Notes under the pieces: generated by a model
Told to the model about the DNA's origin: nothing
The model's database searches: none
Seen by the model: the letters and a program-made list of their open reading frames with translations, nothing else
Source: Qipengyuania atrilutea
GTDB lineage: Bacteria > Pseudomonadota > Alphaproteobacteria > Sphingomonadales > Sphingomonadaceae
Assembly (NCBI RefSeq): GCF_013370205.1
Contig: NZ_JABWGV010000003.1
Coordinates: forward strand, 186,001 to 250,000
Length of the DNA: 64,000 nucleotides
Direction: 5' to 3'
Program-made: the position numbers and the translations under genes
In this document: piece by piece, positions 46,830 through 55,401 of the stretch
How positions within the stretch are numbered: position 1 is the first letter of the stretch
Layout of the letters: each line of letters opens with the position of its first letter

Positions 46830-47921
46830 TCATGCGACCTGCGTCCACCCCTGCAAGGCCGCTGCTTCGGCCCGGACCGCTTCGGGACTTCCCAGAACCT
46901 GGCGGTCGAAACCGATTCGCTTGAACCAGAAATGCAGACCTAGGAGATCGGTAAAACCCATCCCCCCATGCACCTCGGTTGAGGTTCGGGCGACAAAACG
47001 GTGGACTTCGCCCGTATGTGATTTGGCATGGCATGCCACCAGCGAAGCCTCGTCGGGCGTCGCATCGAACGCATGGGCGGCATACCAGACCAGCGAACGG
47101 CATGGTTCATGGCGGGCAGCCATTTCCGCGCACATATGCTTGACCGCCTGGAAGCTGCCGATCACTCGTCCGAACTGTTCGCGCTGCCCGGCATAGTCGA
47201 CCGCTTTTTCGATCATAGCCTGGCCCGCACCGAGGCTATCGGCGGCCAGGAGCACCCGGCCGGCGTCCCGCAGGCGCCTGACTGTGGCCCCACCATCGTC
47301 CGCGAGAGCCTCGCCCGCTACGCCAGAAAACCGCAGCTCCCCTACGCTCCGGGTGCGGTCGATCGTTTTGAGAGCAACCTTCTCCAGACCCGCAGCATCG
47401 CCAGCTACGAAGTGCATACGACCGGCGGTATCGGCTACCAGAAACGCGTCGGCTTCCAGGAAGTCGAGCGCGAACAAAGCCGTTCCGTCGAGCTTTGCGC
47501 CGTCGAAGTCCACGCCTGCCCGGTCCCGGATCTCCACCGTTTCCGCGATCGCGACGGCGATTTGCGCCTCGCCCTTCGCTATCCTCGGCAGCCAGTGCGC
47601 CTTCAACTCCTCGCTACCGCCCTGTGCCAGCGCAAGGGGTGCCAGTACATGGGCACCGATAAAAGGCACCGGCGCGACGGCATAGCCGAGCTGCTCGGCC
47701 ACAGCGGCGGCATCGAGCATTGTCATCCCGAGCCCGTCATGTTGCTCGGGAACCATCATTCCCCAAATGCCGATTTCGCCCAGCGCCGAACGCACGTTGT
47801 CGCTGAAGGGAACCGAGCCCTCCGCGCATTCGCGCACATGATCGAGCGGACAAGTATCAGCAAGAGTGCGGCTGATCGCGTCGCAGAGCATCTCTTGGTC
47901 TTGCGAAAGTCCGAAATCCAT
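46830..47921 (-). CDS. Acyl-CoA dehydrogenase, short subunit of a pair
   Basis: A 363-residue acyl-CoA dehydrogenase-fold protein of the small type. The FAD-binding arginine segment GQREQFGRVIGSFQAVKH and the EVHGGMGFTDLLGLHF C-terminal segment are present, but the central substrate/FAD segment (usually TEP-x-x-GSD) is replaced by AIAETVEIRDRAG. Its start overlaps the stop of the long dehydrogenase by one base. Short/long pairs of this kind form alpha2-beta2 enzymes in steroid side-chain degradation, where only part of the FAD sites are complete. Confidence 0.9.
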   Translation of the reverse strand: MDFGLSQDQEMLCDAISRTLADTCPLDHVRECAEGSVPFSDNVRSALGEIGIWGMMVPEQHDGLGMTMLDAAAVAEQLGYAVAPVPFIGAHVLAPLALAQGGSEELKAHWLPRIAKGEAQIAVAIAETVEIRDRAGVDFDGAKLDGTALFALDFLEADAFLVADTAGRMHFVAGDAAGLEKVALKTIDRTRSVGELRFSGVAGEALADDGGATVRRLRDAGRVLLAADSLGAGQAMIEKAVDYAGQREQFGRVIGSFQAVKHMCAEMAARHEPCRSLVWYAAHAFDATPDEASLVACHAKSHTGEVHRFVARTSTEVHGGMGFTDLLGLHFWFKRIGFDRQVLGSPEAVRAEAAALQGWTQVA

Positions 47922-49171
47922 CAGGCGGCTCCCTTATTCTGCCCGCTTGCAACGGCCGTCGCCTGTTCGACGGCGGGAGGCGTTGCGAACTTGGGTTCGC
48001 GCGGCATTTCCAGCCCGCGTTCGGCGATGATGTTCTTCTGGATCTGGGCGGTGCCTCCACCGATGATCAGACCAAGCTGGAACATGTAGTTCCACTGCCA
48101 GGCACCGTCTTCGCGCTCGCGCTCGCTTCCGTGATAGAGTATGCCCATCTCGCCCATTGCGTCGATCGCGAGCGCGGAAATCTGATGGGCGAGCTCACAG
48201 CTCTGCAGCTTCACGACAAGTTTCGCCATGCCGCCGGCATCCCCCCTAAGGCTGTTCGACAGGATGCGCATGCCGTTGAATTTCATCGCCGCGACTTCGG
48301 CTTGCAATGCAACCAGCCGGTCACGCAGAACGGCGTTGTCCATTGCGCAACCCTGGCCGATGCGTTCTTTTTGCATCAGCCTGACCAGCGCCTGGAGCCG
48401 GTTTTCCAGTGCATCGGGGTCGCCCAGCATGCCACGTTCATGGCCCAGTGTGGCATTGGCCACGTACCACCCCTGCCCGCGCTGCCCGACGATCTGATCC
48501 AGGGGAACCCGCACGTCGGTAAAGAACGTTTCATTGAACTCGGCATGACCGGTCATGGTCTTGAGTGGTCGGACCTCGATCCCTGGTGTGTCCATCGAGA
48601 AGATCAAGTAGGAGATGCCGCCGTGCTTGGGCGCGTCCGGTTCGGTCCGAACAAGGCAAAAGATCATGTCCGCCTGCTTGGCCGTGCTGGTCCAGATCTT
48701 CTGTCCGTTGATGACAAAGTCGCCATTTTCGACGCGGGCGCTGGTCTTGAGCGCGGCGAGGTCCGATCCCGCTCCAGGTTCCGAATATCCCTGACACCAG
48801 ACTATCTCGCCATTTAGGGTCGGCTCGATCCATTGCCGTTTCTGGGCTTCGGTTCCGAGTTCCAGCAGCGTGGGAACGAGCATGGAAATGCCCTGGTTCG
48901 CAAGGCCTGCGGGGATGCCAGCGCGCGAAAATTCCTCGGCAATGATCCGCGATTTCAGGATGTCCGGCTCGGCTCCGTATCCGCCGTATTCCTTGGGAAT
49001 CGTACGCGCCGTGTAACCATGCAGGATCAACAGCTTTTGCCATTCGACGGCTTCGGGGGAAGGGCGCGCGGCACGGCCTTGGCCATCGGGTGCGCGGTGA
49101 CCGTGGGTTTGCAGGAACTGGCGCACTTCCTCGCGAAACGCGTCATACTGGGGTCCGTAGTCGAGATCCAT
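47921..49171 (-). CDS. Acyl-CoA dehydrogenase, long subunit of a pair
   Basis: A 416-residue acyl-CoA dehydrogenase. It carries WCQGYSEPGAGSDLAALKT (about residues 130-148), FVINGQKIWTSTAKQADM and the C-terminal FAD-contact segment IIGGGTAQIQKNIIAERGL. It is coupled by one base to the short dehydrogenase and follows the DUF35 gene by 6 bases, so it is in mid-operon. The second long/short pair at 55402-57702 is a paralogous arrangement. Confidence 0.92.
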   Translation of the reverse strand: MDLDYGPQYDAFREEVRQFLQTHGHRAPDGQGRAARPSPEAVEWQKLLILHGYTARTIPKEYGGYGAEPDILKSRIIAEEFSRAGIPAGLANQGISMLVPTLLELGTEAQKRQWIEPTLNGEIVWCQGYSEPGAGSDLAALKTSARVENGDFVINGQKIWTSTAKQADMIFCLVRTEPDAPKHGGISYLIFSMDTPGIEVRPLKTMTGHAEFNETFFTDVRVPLDQIVGQRGQGWYVANATLGHERGMLGDPDALENRLQALVRLMQKERIGQGCAMDNAVLRDRLVALQAEVAAMKFNGMRILSNSLRGDAGGMAKLVVKLQSCELAHQISALAIDAMGEMGILYHGSEREREDGAWQWNYMFQLGLIIGGGTAQIQKNIIAERGLEMPREPKFATPPAVEQATAVASGQNKGAA

Positions 49172-49177
49172 CTTGGT

Positions 49178-49654
49178 CTATCCTTCTGCGCGCGCGATCG
49201 CGACGGGTCGGAATACTGGCAGGCGAAAATCTTCGGAGATCGGCTCGAAATCCAGCGTGACCGGCAGATCGAGCTCAAGCTCGTCGAGCGCGCAATCGAC
49301 CAGCCGGGTTGCCATGCGCACTCCCTCCTCCAGTTCCACCACCGCAGCGATGAAGGGAATCTCGCCGGCGAAGGCGGGATGCAGTGCCTGATGGGTCACC
49401 GTCCAGGAAAACAGCGTGCCATTGCCGGTGCTACGCTCCCACGACCATTCAGGAGAACCGCATCGGGCGCACATATAGCGCGGCAAATGCCGAAAACTGC
49501 CGCATCCTTCGCACTGCTGGAAGTAAAGGTTGCCGTCCTGACACCGGTTCCAGAATTCCTGCTCCACCGGATCCTGCGGGCGCGGCTTTGGCTTGGCTGG
49601 TGCGGCCTGCGCCGAGGGGCGCATCTTGGGCGGCAGATCTTTCTCGTCGCTCAC
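49178..49654 (-). CDS. DUF35 Zn-ribbon/OB-fold protein
   Basis: A 158-residue protein with the rubredoxin-like zinc ribbon [20 protein letters not shown] (about residues 44-63; four cysteines) followed by the OB-fold part ([18 protein letters not shown]). DUF35 proteins bind and activate thiolase-fold partners; in steroid side-chain degradation a DUF35 domain forms the aldolase complex with the thiolase-like Ltp2. Here its start overlaps the stop of a thiolase-like gene (ATGA), which fits that partnership. Confidence 0.9.
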   Translation of the reverse strand: MSDEKDLPPKMRPSAQAAPAKPKPRPQDPVEQEFWNRCQDGNLYFQQCEGCGSFRHLPRYMCARCGSPEWSWERSTGNGTLFSWTVTHQALHPAFAGEIPFIAAVVELEEGVRMATRLVDCALDELELDLPVTLDFEPISEDFRLPVFRPVAIARAEG

Positions 49655-50823
49655 GCAAACCTCCTCAAAATCGCTATACTGCCGTCACCCAGATCGCCCC
49701 AGCCGGTCACCAGGCCGGTCTGGGCGCCTTCGACCTGCCGCTCCCCACAATCGTGGCGCAACTGACGCACCGCCTCGACGACATGGTTCAGTCCCCAAAC
49801 ATGGGCCTCGCTCAGCAGGCCGCCATGGGTGTTGACGGGATAGCGCCCGCCCAGCTCGATCTGGCCATTCGCGACGAACTCTGCCTGTCCACCTGGTTCG
49901 CAATAGCCCAGGGCCTCCAGCTGAAGGAGAACCACGTAGGTGAAGCAGTCGTAGATCTGCAGAAAATCCATGTCTTCGCGATCGACCCCCGCCATTTCGA
50001 ACGCGCGCGGCGCGGCGTAGCTCAGGCCGATCTTGAAGGGGTCGGGACGCGAAGGGATATCGTCGGCGGGGTAAGGATGCCCTTCAGCCGCACCGGCGAT
50101 GCTCACGGGAACATGCGGCATGTCCCTGGCGCGGTCTATTCGCGAAACCACGACTGCGCATGCCCCGTCAGTCTCCAGACAGCAATCGTAGAGGCGAAAG
50201 GGTTCGGATATCCAGCGCGCGGAATGGTAGGTTTCGGCATCCAGTTCCCGGCCATAAGTGAAGGCCTGCGGATTCATCTGCGCATGGCGACGGCACGCCA
50301 GTGCAACGGCCGCCATCGCTTCCGGGCCGATATCGTAAATTCGGGAGTGCCGGGTGGCGAGCCAGGCATACATCTGCACCGGCAGGAACACGCCATACGG
50401 AATGTAATAGCCTTGGATCGTATTCGTCAGGGTGTTCATGTTCATCGGCCGCGTCGGCGGTGCGCCAGGCTTGGGCCGCAAGGCGGAATAACCGTTCCAC
50501 CCGAGCGTCACCAGCACATGGTCGCATAAGCCGCTGGCAATTGCCATCGCGGCGTTCTGGAGTGCCGTGGTAGGGCTCGCCCCGCCCATGTGGACCGTAG
50601 AGGCATAGCGCAGAACTTCGATACCGAGGTTAGCCGCCATCTCTTCCGAGGTGGTGTAGATCGGCGGAGGAACCATGCCGTCGATATCCGACGGCTTCAG
50701 CCCTGCATCTGCTATGGCTTTGCGCGATGCTTCCAGCATCATGTCGACCGCGGTTTTCTCGGTGCCTTTCACGAAAGCGGTTTCGCCCACTCCGGTGATG
50801 GCCGATTTGTCGCTTAAGCTCAT
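49651..50823 (-). CDS. SCP-x/Ltp2-like thiolase-fold protein, possible retro-aldolase
   Basis: A 390-residue thiolase-superfamily protein starting at ATG 50823 ([17 protein letters not shown]), overlapping the Coq4-like stop. At the place of the thiolase nucleophile the sequence is [16 protein letters not shown], with no cysteine in sight. The tail keeps [14 protein letters not shown] and [14 protein letters not shown], and [11 protein letters not shown] carries a Tyr like the acid/base residue described for Ltp2. With the adjacent DUF35 gene this suggests retro-aldol cleavage of a beta-hydroxyacyl-CoA rather than thiolysis. This is inference from motifs and context. Confidence 0.88.
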   Translation of the reverse strand: MSLSDKSAITGVGETAFVKGTEKTAVDMMLEASRKAIADAGLKPSDIDGMVPPPIYTTSEEMAANLGIEVLRYASTVHMGGASPTTALQNAAMAIASGLCDHVLVTLGWNGYSALRPKPGAPPTRPMNMNTLTNTIQGYYIPYGVFLPVQMYAWLATRHSRIYDIGPEAMAAVALACRRHAQMNPQAFTYGRELDAETYHSARWISEPFRLYDCCLETDGACAVVVSRIDRARDMPHVPVSIAGAAEGHPYPADDIPSRPDPFKIGLSYAAPRAFEMAGVDREDMDFLQIYDCFTYVVLLQLEALGYCEPGGQAEFVANGQIELGGRYPVNTHGGLLSEAHVWGLNHVVEAVRQLRHDCGERQVEGAQTGLVTGWGDLGDGSIAILRRFA

Positions 50824-51512
50824 GCCTGCCTGACCGCCTGGTAATCGCGTTCGAGCTGTTCGGAAAGAGCGCGCACCCTCTGATAGGTCTCCGGCGGACG
50901 CAGTCGCAACTCGCGGCGGACATCCTCCAACGGACGATCGAGATTTTCTTCCCAGTAGAAGGTGGTCAGATCGGCTGCAGCCCGGCCCCGGCGCCACGCT
51001 TCAAATGCAGCGCGCGCCACTGGCAACTGGGCAGCTTCCAGTTTCATCTTGGGAATGCCGACGCCCAAGATGAAAGCGATCCCGTGATTATAGAATTGCG
51101 CGTTTCCGAAGGACAGCACGCACAATTCGCCCAGTGCGTCCCTGCCGTATCCGGCGACGTCATGAAACAGGTCATGCGAATCGCGAAGGCGCCGACGATA
51201 GAGGGAAACATCGGGGTCGCCGAGGTCCTCCAGACCTCCGGCCTCGCTGGCTTCCGCCAGACCTTCTGCTGTCAGACCCTCCCCGTAAACAAAATCGAGG
51301 TAGGCTCGGCCAAGCGTGCCAGACGCACAGGTCGCAAGGCGTTTGCGATCGCACAAGGTTTCAAGTAGGTCGGCCCGGTCGGAAGCGATACGCCGCCCAT
51401 CGCTCGACTTCATGAAGCGATTGAAATTCCGATAATAGGAATTGCCCGACAATGCCTTGACGATACGGAACACCTGCGCCGTATCCTCCTTGTCGGCAAT
51501 CAACTGCCTCAT
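50820..51512 (-). CDS. Coq4-family protein
   Basis: A 230-residue Coq4-like protein. The metal motif [17 protein letters not shown] (His113, Asp114, His117, Glu129) exactly fits the family HDxxHx11E pattern. Eukaryotic Coq4 acts in ubiquinone synthesis; its bacterial role is unclear. The start overlaps a 21-codon frame upstream (51509-51574) whose sequence looks like the missing Coq4 N-terminus in another frame, so the real protein may begin earlier with a frameshift between. It is the second structural gene of the catabolic operon. Confidence 0.82.
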   Translation of the reverse strand: MRQLIADKEDTAQVFRIVKALSGNSYYRNFNRFMKSSDGRRIASDRADLLETLCDRKRLATCASGTLGRAYLDFVYGEGLTAEGLAEASEAGGLEDLGDPDVSLYRRRLRDSHDLFHDVAGYGRDALGELCVLSFGNAQFYNHGIAFILGVGIPKMKLEAAQLPVARAAFEAWRRGRAAADLTTFYWEENLDRPLEDVRRELRLRPPETYQRVRALSEQLERDYQAVRQA

Positions 51513-51574
51513 TGCCCCAGCGCTCTGAGAGGCTCTACGGGGCGGCGCAATTCATGACCTTTGGCGTAAGCCAT
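51509..51574 (-). CDS. 21-residue frame, probable frameshifted N-terminus of the Coq4-like gene
   Basis: ATG at 51574 follows a very good aggagg site (on the minus strand, 7 bases before) and encodes MAYAKGHELRRPVEPLRALG then Gln and stop, ending as ATGA on the Coq4 start. One extra G in the ctgggg run near 51517 would fuse it in frame to the Coq4-like protein as [16 protein letters not shown], which reads as a natural N-terminus. Either it is a leader-like coupling peptide or a frameshift separates it from the main gene. Confidence 0.45.
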   Translation of the reverse strand: MAYAKGHELRRPVEPLRALGQ

Positions 51575-51592
51575 CTTCTTGCCTCCTGCGCT

Positions 51593-52735
51593 TCACTTGT
51601 AGATACCAGCGGACGCCAACGCCTTCTCGGCTCCATCGACCAGGTCGCGCATCACTTCGGCGGCAGGCCGGATCGAATCGATCAGGCCGATGCCTTGCCC
51701 CGCGAAGCCGGGGATGACATCCTTGCGCTCTGCCTTGATCCCGGAGGCCATGACCGGGCCGGAGATCATCGACTGATAGGGCATCGGCAGAGGCTCCTTT
51801 CCGGCCTGCACCCAGGCGTCGGCCCATTTGTTACGGATCATGCGCGCCGGTTTGCCGGTAAGCGATCGACTAACGACCGTATCGGCATCGCCGCTTTCGG
51901 TGATCGCCTCTTTCTGGAAGCGCTCGATGCCCGCTTCCTCGGTCGCGAGAAATGCCGTGCCGACCCACGCGCCCTCTGCCCCCAGCATCATCGCAGCGGC
52001 AACACCCCGGCCATCCGAGATACCGCCGGCCCCAAGGACAGGAACACGATCGCCAACGGCGTCGACCACCTGGGGAATCAAGGAAATAGTCCCGATCGGC
52101 GAGTTGTGACCTCCGCCATCGTGCCCTTGCGCGACGATCATGTCGATGCCCGACCCGACGACCTGTTCGGCGTGCTTGACCTTGCCGATCACCGCCATGA
52201 CCTTGGTGCCATTGGCATGGAGCCGATCCATCCACGGTTCAGGATTGCCAAGGCCGGCAGCATAAACCGGCACCTTTTCCTCGATCACCACTTCCATCTG
52301 CGCCTCAAAGAATTCCTTCGAGAACAACTGCGGGCCGCCCTTGCCCATTTCAGGCGCGCCCGCCGCCCGCATGGCGGCGGCAGCATCGACCTCCGGAAGC
52401 TCTTCACGATCCATGAAGTCGCGCGCGAACTGCTGATATTCACCCATCAGATCCATGGGATTTTGGGGTGCAGCACCGCTTTGAGGGGCAGAGCCGCGCC
52501 TGACCGACGCGGGGAGCAGCGTATCGACACCGAAAGGTTTGTCGGTCAATTCCCGGGTCTGGCGAATCCAGTCACGCAACTGATCGGGCGAACACGCCGC
52601 GGCACCCAGGACCCCGAGCCCGCCGGCATTCGAAACCGCAGCCGCCAGCGCCGGAACGCTCGCTCCGCCCATCCCGGCAAGCAGGATCGGGTACCGGATC
52701 CCCAGCATTTCGCATATTCGGCTCTTCAACGCCAT
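51593..52735 (-). CDS. Nitronate monooxygenase-like FMN protein
   Basis: A 380-residue TIM-barrel FMN protein of the 2-nitropropane dioxygenase family. Visible are RYPILLAGMGGAS at the N-terminus, GGLGVLGAAA, IVAQGHDGGGHNSPIGT with the catalytic-type His (about residue 190), and the phosphate-binding VLGAGGISDGRG ... GAWVGTAFLATEEA. Members near steroid and hydrocarbon genes are common and some may act as flavin oxidoreductases or enoyl reductases rather than on nitronates. First structural gene of the leftward operon. Confidence 0.88.
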   Translation of the reverse strand: MALKSRICEMLGIRYPILLAGMGGASVPALAAAVSNAGGLGVLGAAACSPDQLRDWIRQTRELTDKPFGVDTLLPASVRRGSAPQSGAAPQNPMDLMGEYQQFARDFMDREELPEVDAAAAMRAAGAPEMGKGGPQLFSKEFFEAQMEVVIEEKVPVYAAGLGNPEPWMDRLHANGTKVMAVIGKVKHAEQVVGSGIDMIVAQGHDGGGHNSPIGTISLIPQVVDAVGDRVPVLGAGGISDGRGVAAAMMLGAEGAWVGTAFLATEEAGIERFQKEAITESGDADTVVSRSLTGKPARMIRNKWADAWVQAGKEPLPMPYQSMISGPVMASGIKAERKDVIPGFAGQGIGLIDSIRPAAEVMRDLVDGAEKALASAGIYK

Positions 52736-52785
52736 TCTTCCTCTCCAGCCACTTGCCTAAACGCACACTCAAACTATTGAAAATT

Positions 52786-53514
52786 CTACAGCTGCCCCCA
52801 CCGCACCCGCTGCGAGACCAGCTCGGGGCTGCGCTCCGAAAGATAGACGGCAGAGCCGGCCACCAACCGGCTCATTGCTTGACGGGCCGCGGCGCTGTCG
52901 CCAGTCCGCACTGCCTCGAGCACCCGCACCAGAAACTTCATCTGCACCGCCCGTTCCTGTGCCGAATATCCCAGCGAATGGGAAAACTCGCGGGTCAACA
53001 GATGCATCGCAGAGGTCAGCAAACCGAACAGCGGATTGCCGCTCGCCCAACCCAACAAGTCGTGAAATCTGCGATTAAGTTCCTCGAATTGATCAGAGGC
53101 TTCATGATGCCTCAATTCCGCCAGACACCCTGCCAACGCGCTGAGATCAGCGGTAGTTGCACGCTGGGCTGCATACCCTGCGACATCGGGAGCAATTGCT
53201 TCGCGCAATTCAAGCAAACCACGCAAATCGGCTTCCATGAAATGCAGAATCAATGACAAACTGCTTGCAAAATCGCCGGTCTGCGGACGGGCTACGACGG
53301 GACCTCCACCACGGCCGAGCTGGAGATGGATGACCCCTTGCAATTCCAGGAACCGCAAAGCCTCCCGCAAAGTTGCGCGCGCAACCTCGTAACGCGCGAG
53401 CATTTCATCCTCGCGCGGAAGCCTGTCACCCGGGTTATGGCGACCCGCCTCGATGTCCCGCACGATGCTTTGCGCAAGAGAAAGGGCACGCTTGGCCTTC
53501 TTCACCGCTGACAT
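52786..53514 (-). CDS. GntR/FadR-family transcriptional regulator
   Basis: A 242-residue regulator starting at ATG 53514 (MSAVKKAKRALS). The N-terminal winged helix shows GDRLPREDEMLARYEVARAT and LREALRFLELQGVI; the C-terminal FCD domain has the metal-binding pattern starting in LRGLLELREAI with later histidines (FHDLLGWA, HLLTREF). FadR-type proteins sense acyl-CoA or acids. It is the first gene of the leftward operon and divergent from the P450 gene, so it probably controls both arms of the cluster. Confidence 0.9.
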   Translation of the reverse strand: MSAVKKAKRALSLAQSIVRDIEAGRHNPGDRLPREDEMLARYEVARATLREALRFLELQGVIHLQLGRGGGPVVARPQTGDFASSLSLILHFMEADLRGLLELREAIAPDVAGYAAQRATTADLSALAGCLAELRHHEASDQFEELNRRFHDLLGWASGNPLFGLLTSAMHLLTREFSHSLGYSAQERAVQMKFLVRVLEAVRTGDSAAARQAMSRLVAGSAVYLSERSPELVSQRVRWGQL

Positions 53515-53715
53515 CCGCCACTCATCAGCACACCCGCACCTCTCGAATAAAAAGTATAAGGATATTAGCAAACCTTCGTTGGATCGGCACACTATCCGAT
53601 GGGATTGGTGTCTGCAAGGGACTAAAAGAGTATACGATTTATTGACTGCACGAGATGTCTCCCTTAAGGATGACTGAAGGCCGATCAGGCCTGAGATGTA
53701 GAAGGAATAGTTCTT
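53515..53715. promoter_or_regulatory. Divergent control region of the catabolic cluster
   Basis: A 201-base AT-richer region between the GntR regulator and the P450 gene. It must hold both promoters. An inverted repeat aggcc-gatca-ggcct lies at 53678-53692, 23 bases before the P450 start; gtatac at 53631-53636 is another short palindrome. An aaggaa ribosome site precedes the P450 ATG. Which element is the operator cannot be told. Confidence 0.6.
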
Positions 53716-54978
53716 ATGGACAGCCAGATCGCCGAGCCGGATGCCGCGGCGAGGATCGCGTCAATTCCGATCGAGGAAATCGACGTGGCCCGGCCAAGCC
53801 TGTTTCAGAACGATACCATCGGTCTATTTTTTGACAGGTTGCGCGCCGAAGAACCTGTCCACTACTGCCGCGAGAGCTATGTCGGCCCTTACTGGTCCAT
53901 TACCAAGTTCGACGACATCATGGCGCTGGACACCAATCATAAGGTCTTCTCTTCGGAAGCGAAGCTAGGCGGAATTGCAATCCAGGACATGCATTCGGTG
54001 GAAGGCGCGCTCGAACTTGAAATGTTCATAGCGATGGACCCGCCCAAGCACGATCAGCAGCGCAAGGCGGTGACTCCGGCAGTGGCTCCGTCCAACCTGC
54101 AACTGCTCGAGCCGATCATCCGCAAGCGCGCGGGAGAGATTCTCGATGAACTCCCGATTGGCGAAGATTTCGACTGGGTGGATAAGGTTGCGATCGAGTT
54201 GACGACGATGACGCTGGCAACCTTGTTTGATTTCCCTTGGGAGGAGCGGCGCAAGCTGACGCGCTGGTCCGATGTAGCAACTGCGGCACCTGAAACCGGG
54301 ATCGTCGAATCCTACGAGGCGCGGCGCGAAGAACTCATCGGTTGCGCGATGTATTTCAAGACTCTGTGGGACGAACGGATAAACGAGGAGCCGAAGAACG
54401 ACCTCATCTCGATGATGGCTCATTCTCCCGCCACGCGCGACATGCCGTTCCTCGAGTTTCTCGGCAATCTTATGCTGCTGATCGTCGGTGGAAACGACAC
54501 AACACGCAATTCCATCAGCGGCGGCGTGCTCGCCTTGAACCAAAGCCCGGACGAGTACGCGAAACTCGACGCGGATCCTTCGCTCATTAGCAAAATGGTT
54601 CCGGAAATCATCCGTTGGCAGACCCCCCTCACTCATATGCGCCGCACCGCGCTGGAAGATTGGGAGATCGGCGGCAAACAGATCAAGAAGGGCGACAAGG
54701 TGGTGATGTGGTACCTGTCAGGCAACCGCGACGAGAGTGCTATCGAGCGCGCGGACCAGTTCATCATCGACCGCAAAAATCCGCGCCATCACCTCTCATT
54801 CGGCTATGGCATTCACCGCTGCATGGGAAACCGGCTCGCGGAACTGCAGCTGCGGATCATCTGGGAAGAAATTCACAAGCGCTTTTCCCGGGTCGAGGTT
54901 ACAGGTGAACCAGAGCGTCTTTTTTCAAACCTCGTCCGCGGAATCACCAGGCTGCCGGTGCGGCTCCGCGCCCGCTGA
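53716..54978 (+). CDS. Cytochrome P450, CYP153-like terminal hydroxylase
   Basis: A 420-residue soluble class I P450. The haem loop is FGYGIHRCMG with Cys369; the I-helix reads VGGNDTTRNS; the ExxR pair is in VPEIIRWQTPLTHMRR. The string EIIRWQTPL.HMRRTALED and GDKVVMWYLSGNRD are strongly like CYP153 alkane, terpene and fatty-acid terminal hydroxylases as I remember them. It would place a hydroxyl on a terminal methyl group with electrons from the adjacent ferredoxin. It is divergent from the regulator and first in the rightward operon. Confidence 0.92.
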   Translation: MDSQIAEPDAAARIASIPIEEIDVARPSLFQNDTIGLFFDRLRAEEPVHYCRESYVGPYWSITKFDDIMALDTNHKVFSSEAKLGGIAIQDMHSVEGALELEMFIAMDPPKHDQQRKAVTPAVAPSNLQLLEPIIRKRAGEILDELPIGEDFDWVDKVAIELTTMTLATLFDFPWEERRKLTRWSDVATAAPETGIVESYEARREELIGCAMYFKTLWDERINEEPKNDLISMMAHSPATRDMPFLEFLGNLMLLIVGGNDTTRNSISGGVLALNQSPDEYAKLDADPSLISKMVPEIIRWQTPLTHMRRTALEDWEIGGKQIKKGDKVVMWYLSGNRDESAIERADQFIIDRKNPRHHLSFGYGIHRCMGNRLAELQLRIIWEEIHKRFSRVEVTGEPERLFSNLVRGITRLPVRLRAR

Positions 54979-55006
54979 CTCTCGAGATCGAAATGCGGAG
55001 TTCAAG

Positions 55007-55333
55007 ATGATCAAAATTACGTTCGTGGCTAGCGATGGTGAGCGACGGGAGGTCGAAATAGAAGAAGGCGAGACAGCCAGGGAAGCGGCGCTATACAATG
55101 ACGTGCCGGGTATCGATGGCGATTGCGGAGGGGTATGTGCTTGCGCGACCTGTCATGTGCATGTCGATCCCGAATGGATCGACAAGGTGGGTCGGCTTAT
55201 GCATGATGGAATGGAGGCCGACCTCTTGCAGTTCGCCGAAGGCACCACTGAATACAGTCGCCTTGCCTGTCAGATTCCGATGAAGCCGATGCTGGATGGA
55301 TTGGTTCTTCACCTACCCGAACAACAATACTGA
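55007..55333 (+). CDS. 2Fe-2S ferredoxin (putidaredoxin type)
   Basis: A 108-residue [2Fe-2S] ferredoxin of the adrenodoxin/putidaredoxin type that passes electrons to the P450 just upstream. Cluster ligands are Cys40, Cys46 and Cys49 in GDCGGVCACATCHVHV and Cys88 in SRLACQIP. The ATG at 55007 has a ggag site about 8 bases before. No ferredoxin reductase gene is in the cluster, so one must come from elsewhere. Confidence 0.94.
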   Translation: MIKITFVASDGERREVEIEEGETAREAALYNDVPGIDGDCGGVCACATCHVHVDPEWIDKVGRLMHDGMEADLLQFAEGTTEYSRLACQIPMKPMLDGLVLHLPEQQY

Positions 55334-55401
55334 CGGAGGGATCCTCGTCCCCGTAGCCTACATTCTTATCTGTCTTTCCTTGATTCTTCGAGAAAACACC
55401 C

